Assembly: GCF_008831285.2 (NCBI RefSeq)
Contig: NC_045145.1
Coordinates: 2,644,723-2,708,722 of the forward strand
DNA: 64,000 bases
Reading direction: 5' to 3'
Source: Nymphaea colorata
Lineage: Eukaryota > Streptophyta > Magnoliopsida > Nymphaeales > Nymphaeaceae
The notes beneath the pieces were generated by a model that saw nothing but the letters and a program-made list of their open reading frames with translations, searched no databases and was not told where the DNA came from. This document shows positions 1 to 12,404 of this stretch, piece after piece. The translations under genes were made by a program, and so were the position numbers. Numbering within the stretch: the stretch's first letter is position 1; each line of letters opens with the position of its first letter.

Positions 1-960
1 GAACCACTCATACTATATAATTTGCTCTTTCTTTCTCTCTCTCTCTCTTACACATAAACACAAATAATAAAAGTCATTTTAACGTTGAGTGACATCTTTA
101 CCAAATTACATGTTGTTTCGTAACTATGTGGCTTCACCTTTCTTAGAAATTTTCCTTCAGAAAAAAAAGTCTAGATCTCTAAGGAAGCCTAAAAATGCAA
201 AGTAAATGTACTGTATATGTCCCATCACCTACCTACAATTGACAATAAATGGTAAAATAAAATGAACATAAGGTCAAGGACAACACTTAAAAGAGCAGCA
301 TTGCTAATCTATTGTTAAATGCAACATGATGCAAAAATTCAACTACAATCAAAGGCTTCCAATCTTGTTTCAAGAGAAATCTAACTTTAGTGAAGGAAAA
401 CATAAGAAAATACAATAAAGGAGAACAATTAAAAGTTATAGGCCAAAAGAAAATGCTCCAAGTCTCCATTACTTTGGAATTAGCTACATAGGAAACCTCA
501 AAGTAGAGTGACATCCATACCAAATTTCACCTGACTTAAAAAAAATAGTCATGTCACGTGCAATGAGAAGAGCTTCAGCCAATACAACACGACATACTTA
601 TGTAGAAACCAAATAAAGATGAGTGTTATTTGTTTTGGGAAATGCCTAGATGTTATGTCACTATCACATATCTTCTCCAAACTTGGTCACAAATTTCTTT
701 GCTGTAGGTGCACCTAAAATCATCCAGTCTAATTGCAGTAAGTACAAACATTACAACAGGAATGGAACAGTAAACATAAAGTGATGTCAGGATGCATCCC
801 AATTAGCCACTCTGTCCTAATTCTGAGCTACATGACATTGTATAATCCTTCACTGAATTATAAAGCTACAACGTGCATTCATTCTACTGGTGGAATGCTG
901 CTCTCATCAAGCATAAATATGTGGATCAGCTTTTGACCTTTAATTCAAAGGTATTTGCAT
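1..960. repeat. Left arm of dispersed inverted repeat (block Z)
   Basis: This stretch has no gene I can support. Read in reverse it matches about 16075-17060, including the purine/pyrimidine microsatellite at 33-50 (GA-rich at 17003-17045). Its part 320-465 is also found in direct orientation at 7000-7147, and 466-960 at 9522-10030. Short open frames of 60-78 codons on the minus strand recur in all copies but resemble no protein family. The homology runs off the left edge of the window, so the block is larger than what is seen. Confidence 0.8.
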
Positions 961-1901
961 TGAAGTTGCAAGTTGTTGAGATGGAGAAGACTAAGCTCAT
1001 GACTGGTCTATGCTAGTTCTGATCAGTCTAATAGTTTCAATTTACAAAGATCTTATGCGAGAGATTTTGCTAGTTGTTCTATATTTTCATGTTCTAGGGA
1101 ACTTCCATTTATAGCAGTGTGACTACTTCAGTAAAGTGTTGTGATGACATCATAATATGGCCACAGATTTTTGTTTAAAGTTGTCACTTTTGAACTTTCA
1201 ATTTTATGTTCTTTTTATCATAGTATTATCCTCGTAATTTTTATCCTTTTTAGTTTTTTTGCCTGAGAAACTATCATGTTATTCTTGGGCAAAATTAAGA
1301 GCACTTAGAAAAATAGGATATATTACATATTAAAAGCTATTCTACCAAGGAATTATGATTTAATGTGAAAAATACTTTTGTTAATGTTTTGCTTATATCA
1401 TAAGACATAACCCAGTCAGGAAAAACAATGAGCAAGGAGCATACTGAGGGCAGTTCGACATAGCAAGTGATGCAGTCAAATGCTAGAGGAAGAGCTGAAA
1501 AGGTGAAACCATTCCTTTCTAGTTACACAACAAAGGGGAAGATTACCAAATTTTATCGCCATAACATGCCGAACCATAGTTGAAATCAAAGCCGCTAGCT
1601 GTCTAAGAAAGACATCCTCAGTGGGACTCATGCTCATGTTCCTAGAAAAGTTCAGATTATGTGGCCTGGGGATTTCCTTATAACTGATGTTTTCTTCTTC
1701 AGTTTGTATCCTTTCATACACACAAGGGCCTGCTGGAAGGTCATACCCACATATGTGCATGGCACATAACTAGCATAGCATATGCAAAGGTATCTCGCCA
1801 AGTGGAAGGAGGCACATAACTGGTAGGGTGTCAGGCATGTGGTCTGTGTACATAGCTGCACACTAACCATATGCAAAGAGTGTGGCATGCTGGCTAATTG
1901 G
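961..1901. repeat. Direct repeat flank of Copia unit A
   Basis: This stretch is colinear with 10031-11291, which lies in the same position upstream of the second Copia LTR. Unit B has about 310 extra bases (10600-10910) that unit A lacks near 1515. Because both Copia LTRs have the same upstream flank, the two Copia copies are products of one duplication rather than two independent insertions. Confidence 0.8.
1476..1760 (-). other. Conserved short frame, possible captured exon (copy A)
   Basis: This is an unrecognised open frame of 94 codons that begins with Met-His-Ile-Cys-Gly and contains the stretch PAGPCVYERIQTEEEN. The same frame is open in the paralogous copy at 10907-11149 (80 codons). 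I count roughly 11 amino-acid differences over 78 residues, with few clearly silent ones, so strong purifying selection is not evident. It could be a host exon picked up by a transposable element, or chance openness in repeat DNA. No domain is recognised. Confidence 0.25.
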
Positions 1902-2190
1902 TGTTGAAGACAAAGATAATGCCATCAGCCAGCTGCACGAAATATACAATGCTACTGATGCAAATCCACAAAATAAGGAAATTATTGATCATCAAATTGG
2001 AAATATTCGTATACCAACACCTATCCCTAAATCAAGGGATTCCTTATAATCTTTCCTATACATGATGGAACCACTACTGTTCTTAGAAAATAGAATGAGA
2101 GATAGAGAGGAAATGAACGTAGGTCTGTAAGACCGAACCACTATAATCTTGAGTGTTCTTCCTCCTGCTTTCTTTCCTCGAAGTTTAATA
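1902..2190 (+). repeat. Copia 5' LTR, unit A
   Basis: The repeat starts TGTTGA and ends directly before an initiator tRNA-Met type primer-binding site. The matching copy in unit B (11292-11580) has exactly the same length, 289 bp. The last bases read TTTAATA rather than the usual CA end, in both copies. No matching 3' LTR was seen downstream of either unit. Confidence 0.75.
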
Positions 2191-2202
2191 TGGTATCAGA
2201 GC
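2191..2202 (+). other. Copia primer-binding site, unit A
   Basis: TGGTATCAGAGC is complementary to the 3' end of plant initiator tRNA-Met, the usual primer of Copia reverse transcription. It follows the LTR without a gap. Confidence 0.85.
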
Positions 2203-2238
2203 TCTGCTCCATTCTAAATTCTCCTTATCGCTGCTTTC

Positions 2239-3172
2239 ATGTCCTCACAAGATTCTGTTCCTAGTGTACAATGGAATTCCATTGCTGGTTTGGTTCAAGT
2301 CAAGTTAGATGCATGAACTATCTGTTATGGCATTCCCAACTTGAGTGGTGATTTTGTCTCAAGACTTATGGATCATCCAAACCTCCTGTTGAATTTGCCA
2401 CTACCAATGGCAAGGAATCTGTCAATCCATAATTGATTATTTGGAAGAGAGCCAATCAGCTTGTTCTATGCTGTGTGAAAGCTACCGTCATTACTACTGT
2501 ACTAAGCCGTCTTGTCCATACAAAATCTGCTCATGATGCTTCGGTCCCCTTAGAATAGTCTTATGTCTCTTCTTCTAATATGTGAATTTTGCAACTCAAA
2601 AACAACCTTCAAAATATCAGAAAGGCAACAAATCGATGTCGACCACTTAACTGAGTTAAAGTTTTTCGCAGACTTTTAGTGCGGTAAATGAAGAAGTTTC
2701 TGATCAAGATTTAGTCATGTTTACTCTAAATAGATTGTCTGCCACCTATGAAAGCTTTGTTACTACTGTTACTGCTTTCAAATCTCTTCCAAGTTTCTCT
2801 GAAATCTATGACCTTTTGTTGAACCAAGAAAAATGGATTGAACTGCTTAATCTTGCTGTAGAAACTACCTCCTTGGCTGAAACTAATGTCAATGCCTTCA
2901 TTTCCCAACATGGGCGTGGGCATTGGAACTTTAACCGAGGAAGGGGCAGAGGCAGATCACACGATAATAGTACTAAAAATCAGCAAAGGTGGAACTCACT
3001 TTCAAGCAACTCAATCTGCTACATCAAAACCCCAAGTGACGTCAATTTTGTGGTTGAAAAAACCACAATACTTGGAATTGCTGGGATATACCCAAAGTGT
3101 TGTAGCATGGGCCTGCAACAATGTGATAAGACTCATCTTGGTGTCTTGAAACTGGTGTTTCACATCATATAA
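2239..3172 (+). pseudogene. Copia gag remnant, unit A
   Basis: This is the decayed capsid (gag, UBN2-type) gene of a Ty1/Copia element. The start ATG at 2239 follows the primer-binding site by 36 bases. A stop interrupts the N-terminal region (KLDA then stop, near 2313), and several frame changes follow. The longest open piece (2717-3172) begins MFTLNRL and contains the typical C-terminal part of the domain, followed by an RGRGRGRS basic tract near residue 75. The zinc knuckle and protease that follow in unit B are lost here: about 310 bases corresponding to 12630-12955 are deleted at about 3215, with GCATGC present at the join. It is not expected to make a protein. Confidence 0.8.
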
Positions 3173-3354
3173 CAACAGATCAGTCATCTTCTCAAGCCAT
3201 CTTTCTGGGCCCTAAAGCGCATGCAAATCAGATCAAAATAACAATTGCATCAGTCAGAAACTAGCGGGTCATACTTCAACAAATAAAAATGGTGGTCAAA
3301 ATTTTGATGATCAGCAGGTAGGTGGTGTTTCCCTTCATGCAATTAGTAAAAATG

Positions 3355-4650
3355 ACGATTGTCGGCATCAGCGTCTAGGACATTTAAATTTTCATGTCTT
3401 AGAGAGATTGAACAAACATGGTTTGATTCTTTATGATTTATCTCAGAATATGCTTTGCTCATTGGCTCTATATGCAAAATGGATCAACTCCTATTCCCTG
3501 ATGCCAAATATGATGCCAAAAGTAATTTTGAAATCATCCATGCTGACCTGCGGAGACTAGCTCCATATGAGTCAAAAGATCGACGCCAATGTTATCTACT
3601 ACTGGTTGACAATGTTTGCATTAAAATCCAAATCTGAAGCTCAGGGATACTTAGAGAAATTTAAGTTGTATGTTGAAAACCAGTTTGACTCTAAAATTAA
3701 AACCTTTCACAAAGATGCTGGTCGTGAGTTTACTAGCATGAGCTTTTCTAATTTTCTTGCAGTAAATGGAATACAGAGGTGGCTTTCATGTCCTCACACA
3801 CCACAGCAAAATGGTGTCATGGAGAGAAACACCTTGTGGACACTAGGATGAGCATGCTGGTTCAAGCATCAATGCCTTCCATTTTTTGGTTCAATGCATT
3901 TTAGTCGGCAGTGCACATTATAAACAGGATGCCAAGCAACACGTTGAAGGACAAAACCCCTTATGAACTACTTTAGAAAATCCCTTCATGTTATAACCAT
4001 ATTAGAATATTTGGGTGTACCTGCCACCCCTTGCTCATTTTCTATAGGAAAAATAAAATGCAACCAAAGTCGAGGCCATGTGTATTTATTGGCTATGTGG
4101 ATCAACATAAATTATACCTTTATTTTGACCCCATTGACAAGAGAACTAACATTTCTAGACATGTTTCTTTCCATAAGAACAGTTTTCTCTTTCAAGGATC
4201 GAGAGCTTCTCTCACTGAGCAAGAAATATCAGCATGGATTCAAAAAGAGACATCGATGGATTCTAAAATAAGAGACCACCAGCCTCAAAAGGTATCACCT
4301 CCTTTATTTCAAGTATTGCCTAGTATTGTTTCAAATTGTGAAACATGCTGCGGTCTGCTCACAACGGACCAGCAAGATAACCATGGAGAAGAAAATCAAA
4401 ATAGTCCTTACATTTCTCCATCTGGCCATGAACCATCTCCTGTGCATGAATACGCTCAACCAGATGCTATTAGTCAACAACTGGACATTGACATTCTCCC
4501 TCAGGCTAGAGATCAAGGGCAATTTGCTCACACTATGTTGACGAGATCCAAAAGTATATTTTGCCAAGAAAGAATTAGACAAACATGAGCCTAGAAATCA
4601 TCCTGAAGCTCTTGATCACCCAAAATGGTTCTAGGCCATGACTGAGTTCG
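3355..4650 (+). pseudogene. Copia integrase remnant, unit A
   Basis: These are remains of the pol region. A GAG-pre-integrase motif (RHQRLGHLNF, about 3366) is followed by a broken integrase core; 3567-3851 reads SEAQGYLEKFK and later PHTPQQNGVMERN, the conserved stretch around the catalytic Glu. The frame at 4031-4588 continues with the Copia-typical CVFIGY segment. Several frameshifts and stops separate the pieces. Sequence homology to Copia ends at about 4650 (GLN/HPKWF region just before reverse transcriptase) where block X begins. Reverse transcriptase and RNase H are absent in this unit. Confidence 0.8.
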
Positions 4651-4903
4651 AGCTACTGCGTTGGAGCGACTCCCTCGAGGTGGTTCTTATAGTTCGAGCC
4701 AGACTAACTTGGCTCATAAACACAACTATGGTGGGTTAGTGGGGGGACCTACTGCCACAGTTTCCTATATCTCCTCCCTCAAGGTGGGGAGATCAGATCT
4801 CCAAACTGCTGACTCCACCTCTTCCCATATTCATGGATCTAAGATTCACAGTCTATTATACCACACTGATCTCCATAGGACAGTGAAGCAATCTCAAACA
4901 TGA

Positions 4904-4905
<2 letters not shown>

Positions 4906-4977
<72 letters not shown>
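4906..4977. repeat. (TA)n microsatellite
   Basis: A perfect TA dinucleotide array of about 72 bp. The paralogous position in unit B (14661-14690) has only about 30 bp, so the array has expanded or contracted since the duplication. Confidence 0.95.
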
Positions 4978-4983
<6 letters not shown>

Positions 4984-7142
4984 GTATACATACATACTTA
5001 AAGTTGCTTATTTTGACAAATAAATACATTTTACGCAGATTTATATATATACGTTTTCTTGAAGATAATTAAGAAGAGGAAAAAGGAAAATTACATCTTA
5101 CTTATTTGAACATTTGAACAATATTAAGCACAATCAAAATCAGGTGTCATCCCACCCATAGTCTATTACAAACATATGTAGATTTAATGGTGAAATGCGG
5201 TCCTGTGTAAGACATTAGCACATGGAGGGGCCTTGCTCTCATGATTTTGTAGTTAGAGATAAAATTGTTTGCATATTTGTCGGTTATAAAAATTTCAGCA
5301 TATATTTAGCAATTTTTTTCTTATAGAAACCAACAAAAGCTATCAGTAAAAGGAAAATAAGCTATGTTACTGATTCATACCACAAACAAAAGACAAAGCT
5401 TTGTGTACATATATGGGGAATTATTTTGCATTCAAAAGAAAAAAAAAAGCACAGGTACATGTTTGTTCAGCATTTTGGTACAATCAGTAATTAGTTTCAC
5501 GTGAAGGTTGATAGTGATGTTTTTTGAATTAATGGTGCAGACATGACTGGCCCATACTTTACCTCGAAGGCATCCAATGATAACAGAGAACTTCTAAAAT
5601 CATCCATCCTATGTGGGAAATACTATTCAAAACTAACTTATAATCATTGGGCGTTGTTACCAACTAGCTTTAACTGTAATAAATTTAAATTATACCATCA
5701 AATCAATGTTTCATAAATGTAGAATATCTCCAATGTCATTGGAAATTTTTAAATCACAAAATCTAAAACATAAAATAGACCAGCCGGGCAGCATCAGATC
5801 ATCTCACAATGCAGCAACCTCATAACAAATACTTCACAACAACAAATATCCCTTTTAGGAATGGCTGAAAGCTGTTCCTAAAAGCACTTGTAGTGGTTCC
5901 TAAAAGTAATTAGCAACGGTCAAATGGTTGTTCCTAAAACATTCCTCGACTGTTCCTTATGAAGACTCAGTAGGACCAGTTTTCGATGTGTATTCCCAAA
6001 AGTTCAAAACTAGTTATATATTAAGGTCCATATAGGAACAGTCACCCAGGCCGTTCCTAATAGTTGATACACCATATATATATATATATATATATATTGT
6101 GTGTGTGTGCATGTGTGTGTGTGTAGAGAGACAGAGTCATTAAACAAGAATGTTTAAATTTATTGATCTCATATATAATTTTTATATGATTAAGAAATAG
6201 ATTACAATTAATAAAGGCATGCAAAAAGAATCAAGAAAAATTAGCTATATCACTAGCTCCATCTACATCATTTCCTCTTTTGTGGGTTTTTCTGCGCACA
6301 CTGCCCTATTTATGAGAGTCTCAACACATGAAACATTTTCATTGTTAGTGTCCCTAAAAAAAAGGTTCTGATAGAAGAAAAAACTATGCCACAAAAAACA
6401 TTTAAACACCAAAAATTAGACACCAAGAAACTACTTTGATAACAAAAAGTTTTAAAGACCAAGAACCTGCTTAAGATGAAGAAGGTCTTACACCCAAGTG
6501 TAAGATCCAATGCAACGTGTGTATATGCAAATATATGAATAAATGATGGCAATGTCATTTGTCAACAATTTGAAGACAAAATCATAGTCCTTATCACAAA
6601 ATGACATGCACAACTATAATAAATCAACAAAGACTTTGTTAGTAACCACAACATAATAAAAAGGAAAATGCAGTGATAAAATTTATCTACATAGACAAAT
6701 TGAAAAACTGAATTTGGATAGCTAACTGAAATTATAAAGGAATACACAATTGTGCAATGAAGGTTCAGCTTGGAGGTAAAAGATTGTGTGATCTTGTGCG
6801 CAAACTGTGTGGTTTCAGTCCCCATGAAAGGTTGATAATAGAATTTCTTTACTAACTAATCAAACTTTCTTATGTAACCCCATGGTAATCAGGTTGTCAA
6901 TATTTAAATACAAATGATCCAGTGTAACCCTTATGCATTCTTGAATGAATCTCGAACCCGACAACCTTAACCATATGCCCATTGCTAATGTATTGTAGAC
7001 AAATGCAACATGATGCAAAAATTTAACTACAATCAAAGGCTTCCAATCTGGTTTCAAGAGAAATCTGACTTTAGTGAACGAAAAAGTGAGAAAATACAAT
7101 AAAGGAGAACAATTAAAAGTTATAGGCCAAAATAAAAAGCTC

Positions 7143-7147
7143 CAAGT
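7143..7147. repeat. Target-site duplication CAAGT (left)
   Basis: CAAGT directly precedes the solo LTR and is repeated exactly at 9517-9521. The uninterrupted paralogous site is seen near 465 (gctCCAAGTCTCC). Confidence 0.9.
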
Positions 7148-9516
7148 TGTTTGCATCCCCAATATTTTTGGTTTTTGGAGTGCCCCAGAAAAATGAGTTT
7201 TTATTTTGAAAATGAGAGAGAAAGAGACTCACCCGTCGGTACGAGGCTCAACCATTCCCGGTGCCTTTACCGGGAGTAATCAGTCCAAGGGCTATGTTTA
7301 TTGTTGATACATTTTGTTTTTTGCTTAAACAATTTTTTCATTCTATATGCAGTGTAGAAAAGTATTGAAAGTTTGATGTTTCAAACTTTTGATAAGGTTC
7401 TTGAAGAATTTTTTGAAAATGTGAAATATTTTGAAAAAAACTAGAATTGAGAAACCTTTGTAAATATCATTTGGAAAGCATGAGAAATCATTTTGAAGTC
7501 ATTTTAGTATTTTCTTAAGACATTAAGTAGGTTAGAGGTTTTGCTCTAATTCGGTTACTACCTAGTTAGAGCTCCATCTCATCTTGCTTATGTTCTTTTA
7601 GAGATGTGCTTGTAATCATAAGTGATATCAAGTGAGTGTGAATGGATGAATTCATTGATCTTATATTATTTGAAAGGAAAGTCATTCATTCCTATCTTAA
7701 CATTCATCTAGAAATATTCCTATCACAATATACATCTAAGATTTTTGTTTTGATAACTATCGTATATAAAAAAGAAAAGTTTTTAGAAATGGATTAGGGT
7801 TGTAGACCATCAAGCATGAAGTGAATATTGGGTCATTATATGAGTTTTGGTCTTAGTGAAGTCGGTAAATAAAAAGATCATGCAAGGAAAATGTTAAAAA
7901 GAATGGAAAAGATGAAATACTCTCATAAAAAGAAAGAAAGAGAGAGAGATAGATAGAAAATGATGTACATATACGTGTACATACCATCACATATGTACAT
8001 ATATATGAAAGTTTGTACAATTACATTGATTTGGATAAAGAGAGATTTTTAGAGGAAACAAAATAGGAAAATTTGTAAGGGAAGATATTTGTCTTGAATA
8101 CAAGATTCAAGAGAGAGAAAATAGAACACATGTATATACGCATTCATGTGTATATAAAAATTTATAAAATAGAATGTGGAAACATAGAGAGAGAAAGATA
8201 AAGGGAATCATCATGTACACATATATGTATATAACATGTATATACATACGTGTCTTCATGAGATTTCAAATCAAGAAATGACTTAAAATAACTGACTTCA
8301 AGTTTGATGTAGGCCGGAGGAGAGCTTGGACTCATGTAAGAGTCTAAGCTAAGTCTCCAAGGCCGCATTAGAGAGGGTATTTGCTTTCAAAAATGTTTTG
8401 TAAAATATGATTTATATATATATATAAAATGTTATTACTTGGTTTGTTACAAGAGATATATTTTTTCTACCGTTGGGTATGGAAGAAAATCAAACAACAT
8501 AACGAAACACTCATTAGGGTTCCTAATTGGATGATTAGAAAGGAAACTACCGTGAAATGACATGAAAATGTGTATTAACATGTACATATTCGTGATGGTT
8601 TTCCTCGGGTTGGACAAGCCCCAACCTCAAAAATTAGCATAAGAATAAAGAGTCTTAAACCACACTCTCATTCTCACCGTGCATTCACATATAAATGGAA
8701 AATTAACCAACTATGCATGGATAATATCTTGAACAAAGAAATATTCAAGGGAAGAGAGAGAGCATGATTCAATCATAAAATGAAATATTATCTCGTCTTC
8801 GCATGCACCCGGTGCACTCGAGCATAACCTGACTCTAAAATAGAGATTTGAAAGCTATCTCCTATGGCCATGGGGAGATGAAGAAGAGAGAAACAAAACA
8901 AAGGAAAGAATAGAGAGGGATGTTGATTACATACCTCTAATGAGAATGGTTTGAGGAAAAATGATCACTCTTACTTCAAATGATCTTAGACTCACCTTGA
9001 ATAGAGCTCCAAGATGAGGAAGAGGAGGCCTCCAAAAGATCTTCATGCTCCCTTGAAGAGTTGTAGCTTGATGAAGCTTGCTCCAAGTTAGAGAAGAAGA
9101 AGAAAAATGAGAAGGAAAGAAGAGAAAGAGAATTAAAAACTCTAAGTCCTCAAGTGAGAATGCACTAGAGCTTCTCCAAGGGCTAACCCCTTTGCTCAAG
9201 AGGGGGATAATGGAGGTTTTTATAAAGAGTTTTGGAGACAAAACTCAAAATTCAAATTCAAGATTTGAATTCAAGGGGAAGAGCTTTGGAATTTCTGACT
9301 TGGATCTAAACTTAGATTTTGGATCTAATTCGGATTTGATAATTGGATTTTGGATTTGAATCTCGCATCTAAGGTTGGGTTTTGAATTTGAATTTTATGT
9401 TTGGGCTTAGACAATGGTTTACAAATTCATTTTGGATCGAATAGCCGCAAATTTGTTTAGGGTTTAAAATTTAAATCTAAATAATAGTCATTTTTGAAAA
9501 ATTTGGGGTGATAACA
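7148..9516 (+). mobile_element. Solo LTR, 2.37 kb
   Basis: The segment starts TGTTTGCATCCCC and ends GGGGTGATAACA, so it has TG...CA ends with a short imperfect terminal inversion. It is flanked by perfect 5-bp duplications (CAAGT). No primer-binding site, polypurine tract or pol frame lies inside, so it is read as a solo LTR left by recombination between the two LTRs of a full element. The orientation is arbitrary. A frame of 104 codons on the minus strand (8927-9241) is not a convincing gene. Related but rearranged sequence lies at 52331-53455 and 54590-55328. The length suggests a Gypsy-type family, but that is inference. Confidence 0.88.
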
Positions 9517-11291
9517 CAAGTCTCTATTACCTTGGAATTAGCTAAATAGGAAACCTCAAAGTAGAGTGACATCCATACCAAATTACACCTGACTTGAGAA
9601 GTGAATGGGAGCATTAAGAAAAATAGTAATATCACATACAATGAGAAGAGCTTCAGCCAATGCAACACGACATACTTACGTAAAAACCACATAAAGATAT
9701 GTGTTATTTGTTGTGGGAAATGCCTAGATGTTATGTCAGTAGCAGACAATTGCCATTCGTGTATCTTCTCCAAAACTTGGTCACAAATTACTTTGTCGTA
9801 GGTGCACCTAAAACTATCTAGTCTACCTAGCAGCAAGTACAAACATTATAACATAAAGGAACAGTAAATGTAAAGTGATGTCAAGATGCATCCTAGTTAG
9901 CCACTCTGTCCTAATTCTGAGCTACATGACATTGTATATTCACTGAATTATAAACCAACAACGTGCATTCATTCTACTGGTGGAATGCTGCTATCATGAA
10001 GCATAAATATGTTGATCAACTTTTGACCTTAAATTCAAAGGTATTTGCGTTGAAGTTGCAAGTAGCTGAAATGGATAAGACTAAGCTCATGACTGGTCTA
10101 TGCTAGTTCTCATCAGTCTAATAGTTTCAATTTACAAAAGATGTTATGCAAGAGATTTTACTAGTATTTCTAGATTTTCATGTTCTAGGGAATTTTTATT
10201 TATACCAGTGTAACTGCTTCAGTGAAGTGTTGTGATAAGATCACAATATGGCAGCAGATTTTTGTTTAAAGATGTCATTTTTATCTTTTCAATTTTATGT
10301 TCTTATTATCATAGTATTATCCTCATAGTTTTTATCTTTCTTAGTTTTTTTGCTTGAGAAACTATCATGTTATTCTTGCGAAAAAATAAGAGCTCTTAGA
10401 AAAATAGGAGATATTACATATTAATACATTTTCTACCGAGGAATTATGATTTAATGCGAAAAATACTTTTGTTAAAGTTTTGCTTATATCATAAGACATA
10501 ACCCAGCCATGCAAAAAATGAGCAAGGAGCTTACTGAGGGCAGGTCGACTAGCAAGTCATGCGGTCAAATTCTAGAGAAAGAGCTGGGAAGGTGAAACCA
10601 TAACTCTCTAGAACAGGTTGTTGTTTGTGTTATAGTGCTTCTGTTATGGTTTTGGACAATCATGTTAATTCCTAAAAAATTTCAACATATCAAGCCAACA
10701 GCTTTTAATCAAGCAAAATAATGAGAACAGAGAGTTAACAACAATACCTTGAGAAACAGGATCATGAAACTGAGAATCAAAATTAAATGGCTTTGATGTC
10801 TGTTTCCTGAATTATTTTGACTTCTATGAGACTCTATCTAGCATGCAACTCCAAATCTGGTGAGATATAAGCCATCCGAAGAGATATCAAAGTGCCTGCA
10901 TATGCGTCAATATACAAAACAAAGGGGAAGATTACCAAATTTTGTTGCAATAACATGTTGAATGATAGTTGAAATCAAAGCTGCCAGCTGTCCAACAAAA
11001 ACATCCTCAGTGGGACTCATACTCATGTTGCTAGAAAAGTTCAGATTATGTGGCTTGGGGATTGCCTTATAACTGATGTTTTCTTCTTCAGTTTGTATCC
11101 TTTCATACACACAAGGGCCTGCTGGAAGGTCATGCCCACATATGTGCATGGAACATAACTAGCAGATAGCATATGCTGAGGTGTCTCGCCAAGTGGAAGG
11201 AGGCACATAACTGGTATGGTGGCTGGCATGGGGTTTTTGTACATAGCTGACACTAACCATATGCAAAGAGTGTGGCATGTTGGCTAATTGG
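9517..11291. repeat. Direct repeat flank of Copia unit B
   Basis: This begins with the right copy of the target duplication (9517-9521) and continues as a copy of 466-1901. Positions 9522-10030 also match 16075-16560 in inverted orientation. About 310 bp at 10600-10910 are present here and absent in unit A. No gene is recognised apart from the short minus-strand frame listed separately. Confidence 0.8.
10907..11149 (-). other. Conserved short frame, possible captured exon (copy B)
   Basis: The second copy of the minus-strand frame seen at 1476-1760, open for 80 codons and ending at a TGA. An overlapping frame (11041-11253) reads VPCTYVGMTFQQAL across the same bases. No recognised domain. See copy A for the comparison. 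Confidence 0.25.
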
Positions 11292-11580
11292 TGTTGAGAA
11301 TAAAGATAATGCCATCAGCCAACTGCATGAAATCTACAATGCTACCGTTGTAAGTCCACAAGATAAGCAAATTATTGACCATCAAATTGGAACGATACGT
11401 ATACCAAAACCTATCCCTAAATCAAGGGCTCCCTTGTAATCTTTTCCATACATAGTGGAACCTCTGTTTTCATTAGAAAGTATAACGAGAGATAGAGAGG
11501 CAGTGTACATAGGTCTATAAGACCGAACCACTATATTCTCGAGTGTTCTTCCTCCTGCTTTGTTTACTTGATGTTTAATA
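11292..11580 (+). repeat. Copia 5' LTR, unit B
   Basis: 289 bp, starting TGTTGAGAATAAAG and ending TTTAATA directly before the primer-binding site. It is the same length as the unit A copy and diverged from it by scattered substitutions. Confidence 0.75.
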
Positions 11581-11592
11581 TGGTATCAGAGC
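11581..11592 (+). other. Copia primer-binding site, unit B
   Basis: TGGTATCAGAGC, complementary to initiator tRNA-Met, directly after the LTR. Confidence 0.85.
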
Positions 11593-11628
11593 TCTGATCC
11601 ATTCTAAGATCTCCTTGTTGCTACTTTC

Positions 11629-12404
11629 ATGGCCTCACAAAATTTTGTCCCTGGTGCACAATGGAATGCCATTGATGGTTTGGTTTAAGTCAAGTTAGAT
11701 GCACAAACTATCTGTTATGGTGTTCACAACTTCAGTCGGTGATGTTCTCTCAAGACTTATTAAAATATGTAGATGGATTGTCCAAACCTCCTGTCAAATT
11801 TGTCACTGCCAATGGCAAGGAATCTATCAATCGGGAATTCATTATTTGGAAGTGAGACGATTAGTTTGCTCTCAACTGTGTGAAAGCAACTATGAGTACT
11901 GCTGTACTAAGCCGTCTAGTGCATATAAAATCTGCTCGTAATGCTTCGGTCGCCTTAGAACAGTCTTATTCATCCTCTTCCAATATGTGGATTCTGCATC
12001 TTGAAAACAACCTTCAAAATATCAGAAAGGCAAGCAAATCTATGGTCGACTACTTAACTGAGGTAAAGTTTCTAGCAGACTCTCTTAGTGTGGTAAATGA
12101 AGAAGTTTCAAATCAATATTTAGACATGTTTACATTAAATGGATTTCCTGCCACCTATGGAAGCTTTGTTACTACTGTTACTACTTTCAAAACTTTTCCA
12201 AGTTTCTCTAAAATCTATGACCTTTTGTTGAATCTAGCAAAACGGATTGAATTGCTCCATCTTGCTGTAGAAACTACCTCCTTGGCTGAAACTAATGTCA
12301 ATGCCTTCATAGCCCAACGTGGGCATGGGCATTGGAACTTTAGCCGAGGAAGGGGTGGAGGCAGATCACATGATAACAGTGCTCAAAATCAGCAAAAAAG
12401 GTGA
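11629..12404 (+). pseudogene. Copia gag, unit B
   Basis: The capsid (gag, UBN2-type) gene of the Copia element. The likely start is the ATG at 11629 (MASQNF), 36 bases after the primer-binding site as in unit A. The N-terminal part is broken (frame change near 11685), then an open frame runs 11880-12404 (174 codons). That frame contains the conserved helix region ending in YLTEVKFLADSL, then FTLNGFPATYGSFV, then an RGRGGGRS basic tract near residue 160. It is better preserved than unit A but still not one continuous frame. Confidence 0.82.

Larger units (their letters stand above)
4651..7147. repeat. Block X, CACTA-like and unassigned repeat (unit A/B junction)
   Basis: This non-Copia sequence is repeated in part at 14400-15105 (direct) and almost completely at 16745-19860 (inverted). 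It has a (TA)n array at 4906-4977. From about 5838 it carries a dense set of short motifs of the form TTAGGAACNG / GTTCCTAAAA in both orientations (about 5838-6070), next to the sequence CACAACAACAAAT. Clusters of short subterminal repeats behind a CACTA-like end are typical of CACTA DNA transposons, so such an element probably starts here and runs right. No transposase frame was found. Confidence 0.6.

Noticed and set aside
6935-6975. tRNA-like GGTTCGAGATTC box (minus strand), and at 17160-17200
   Set aside because: Only a partial B-box; no cloverleaf or A-box at the right distance, so neither a tRNA nor a clear SINE.
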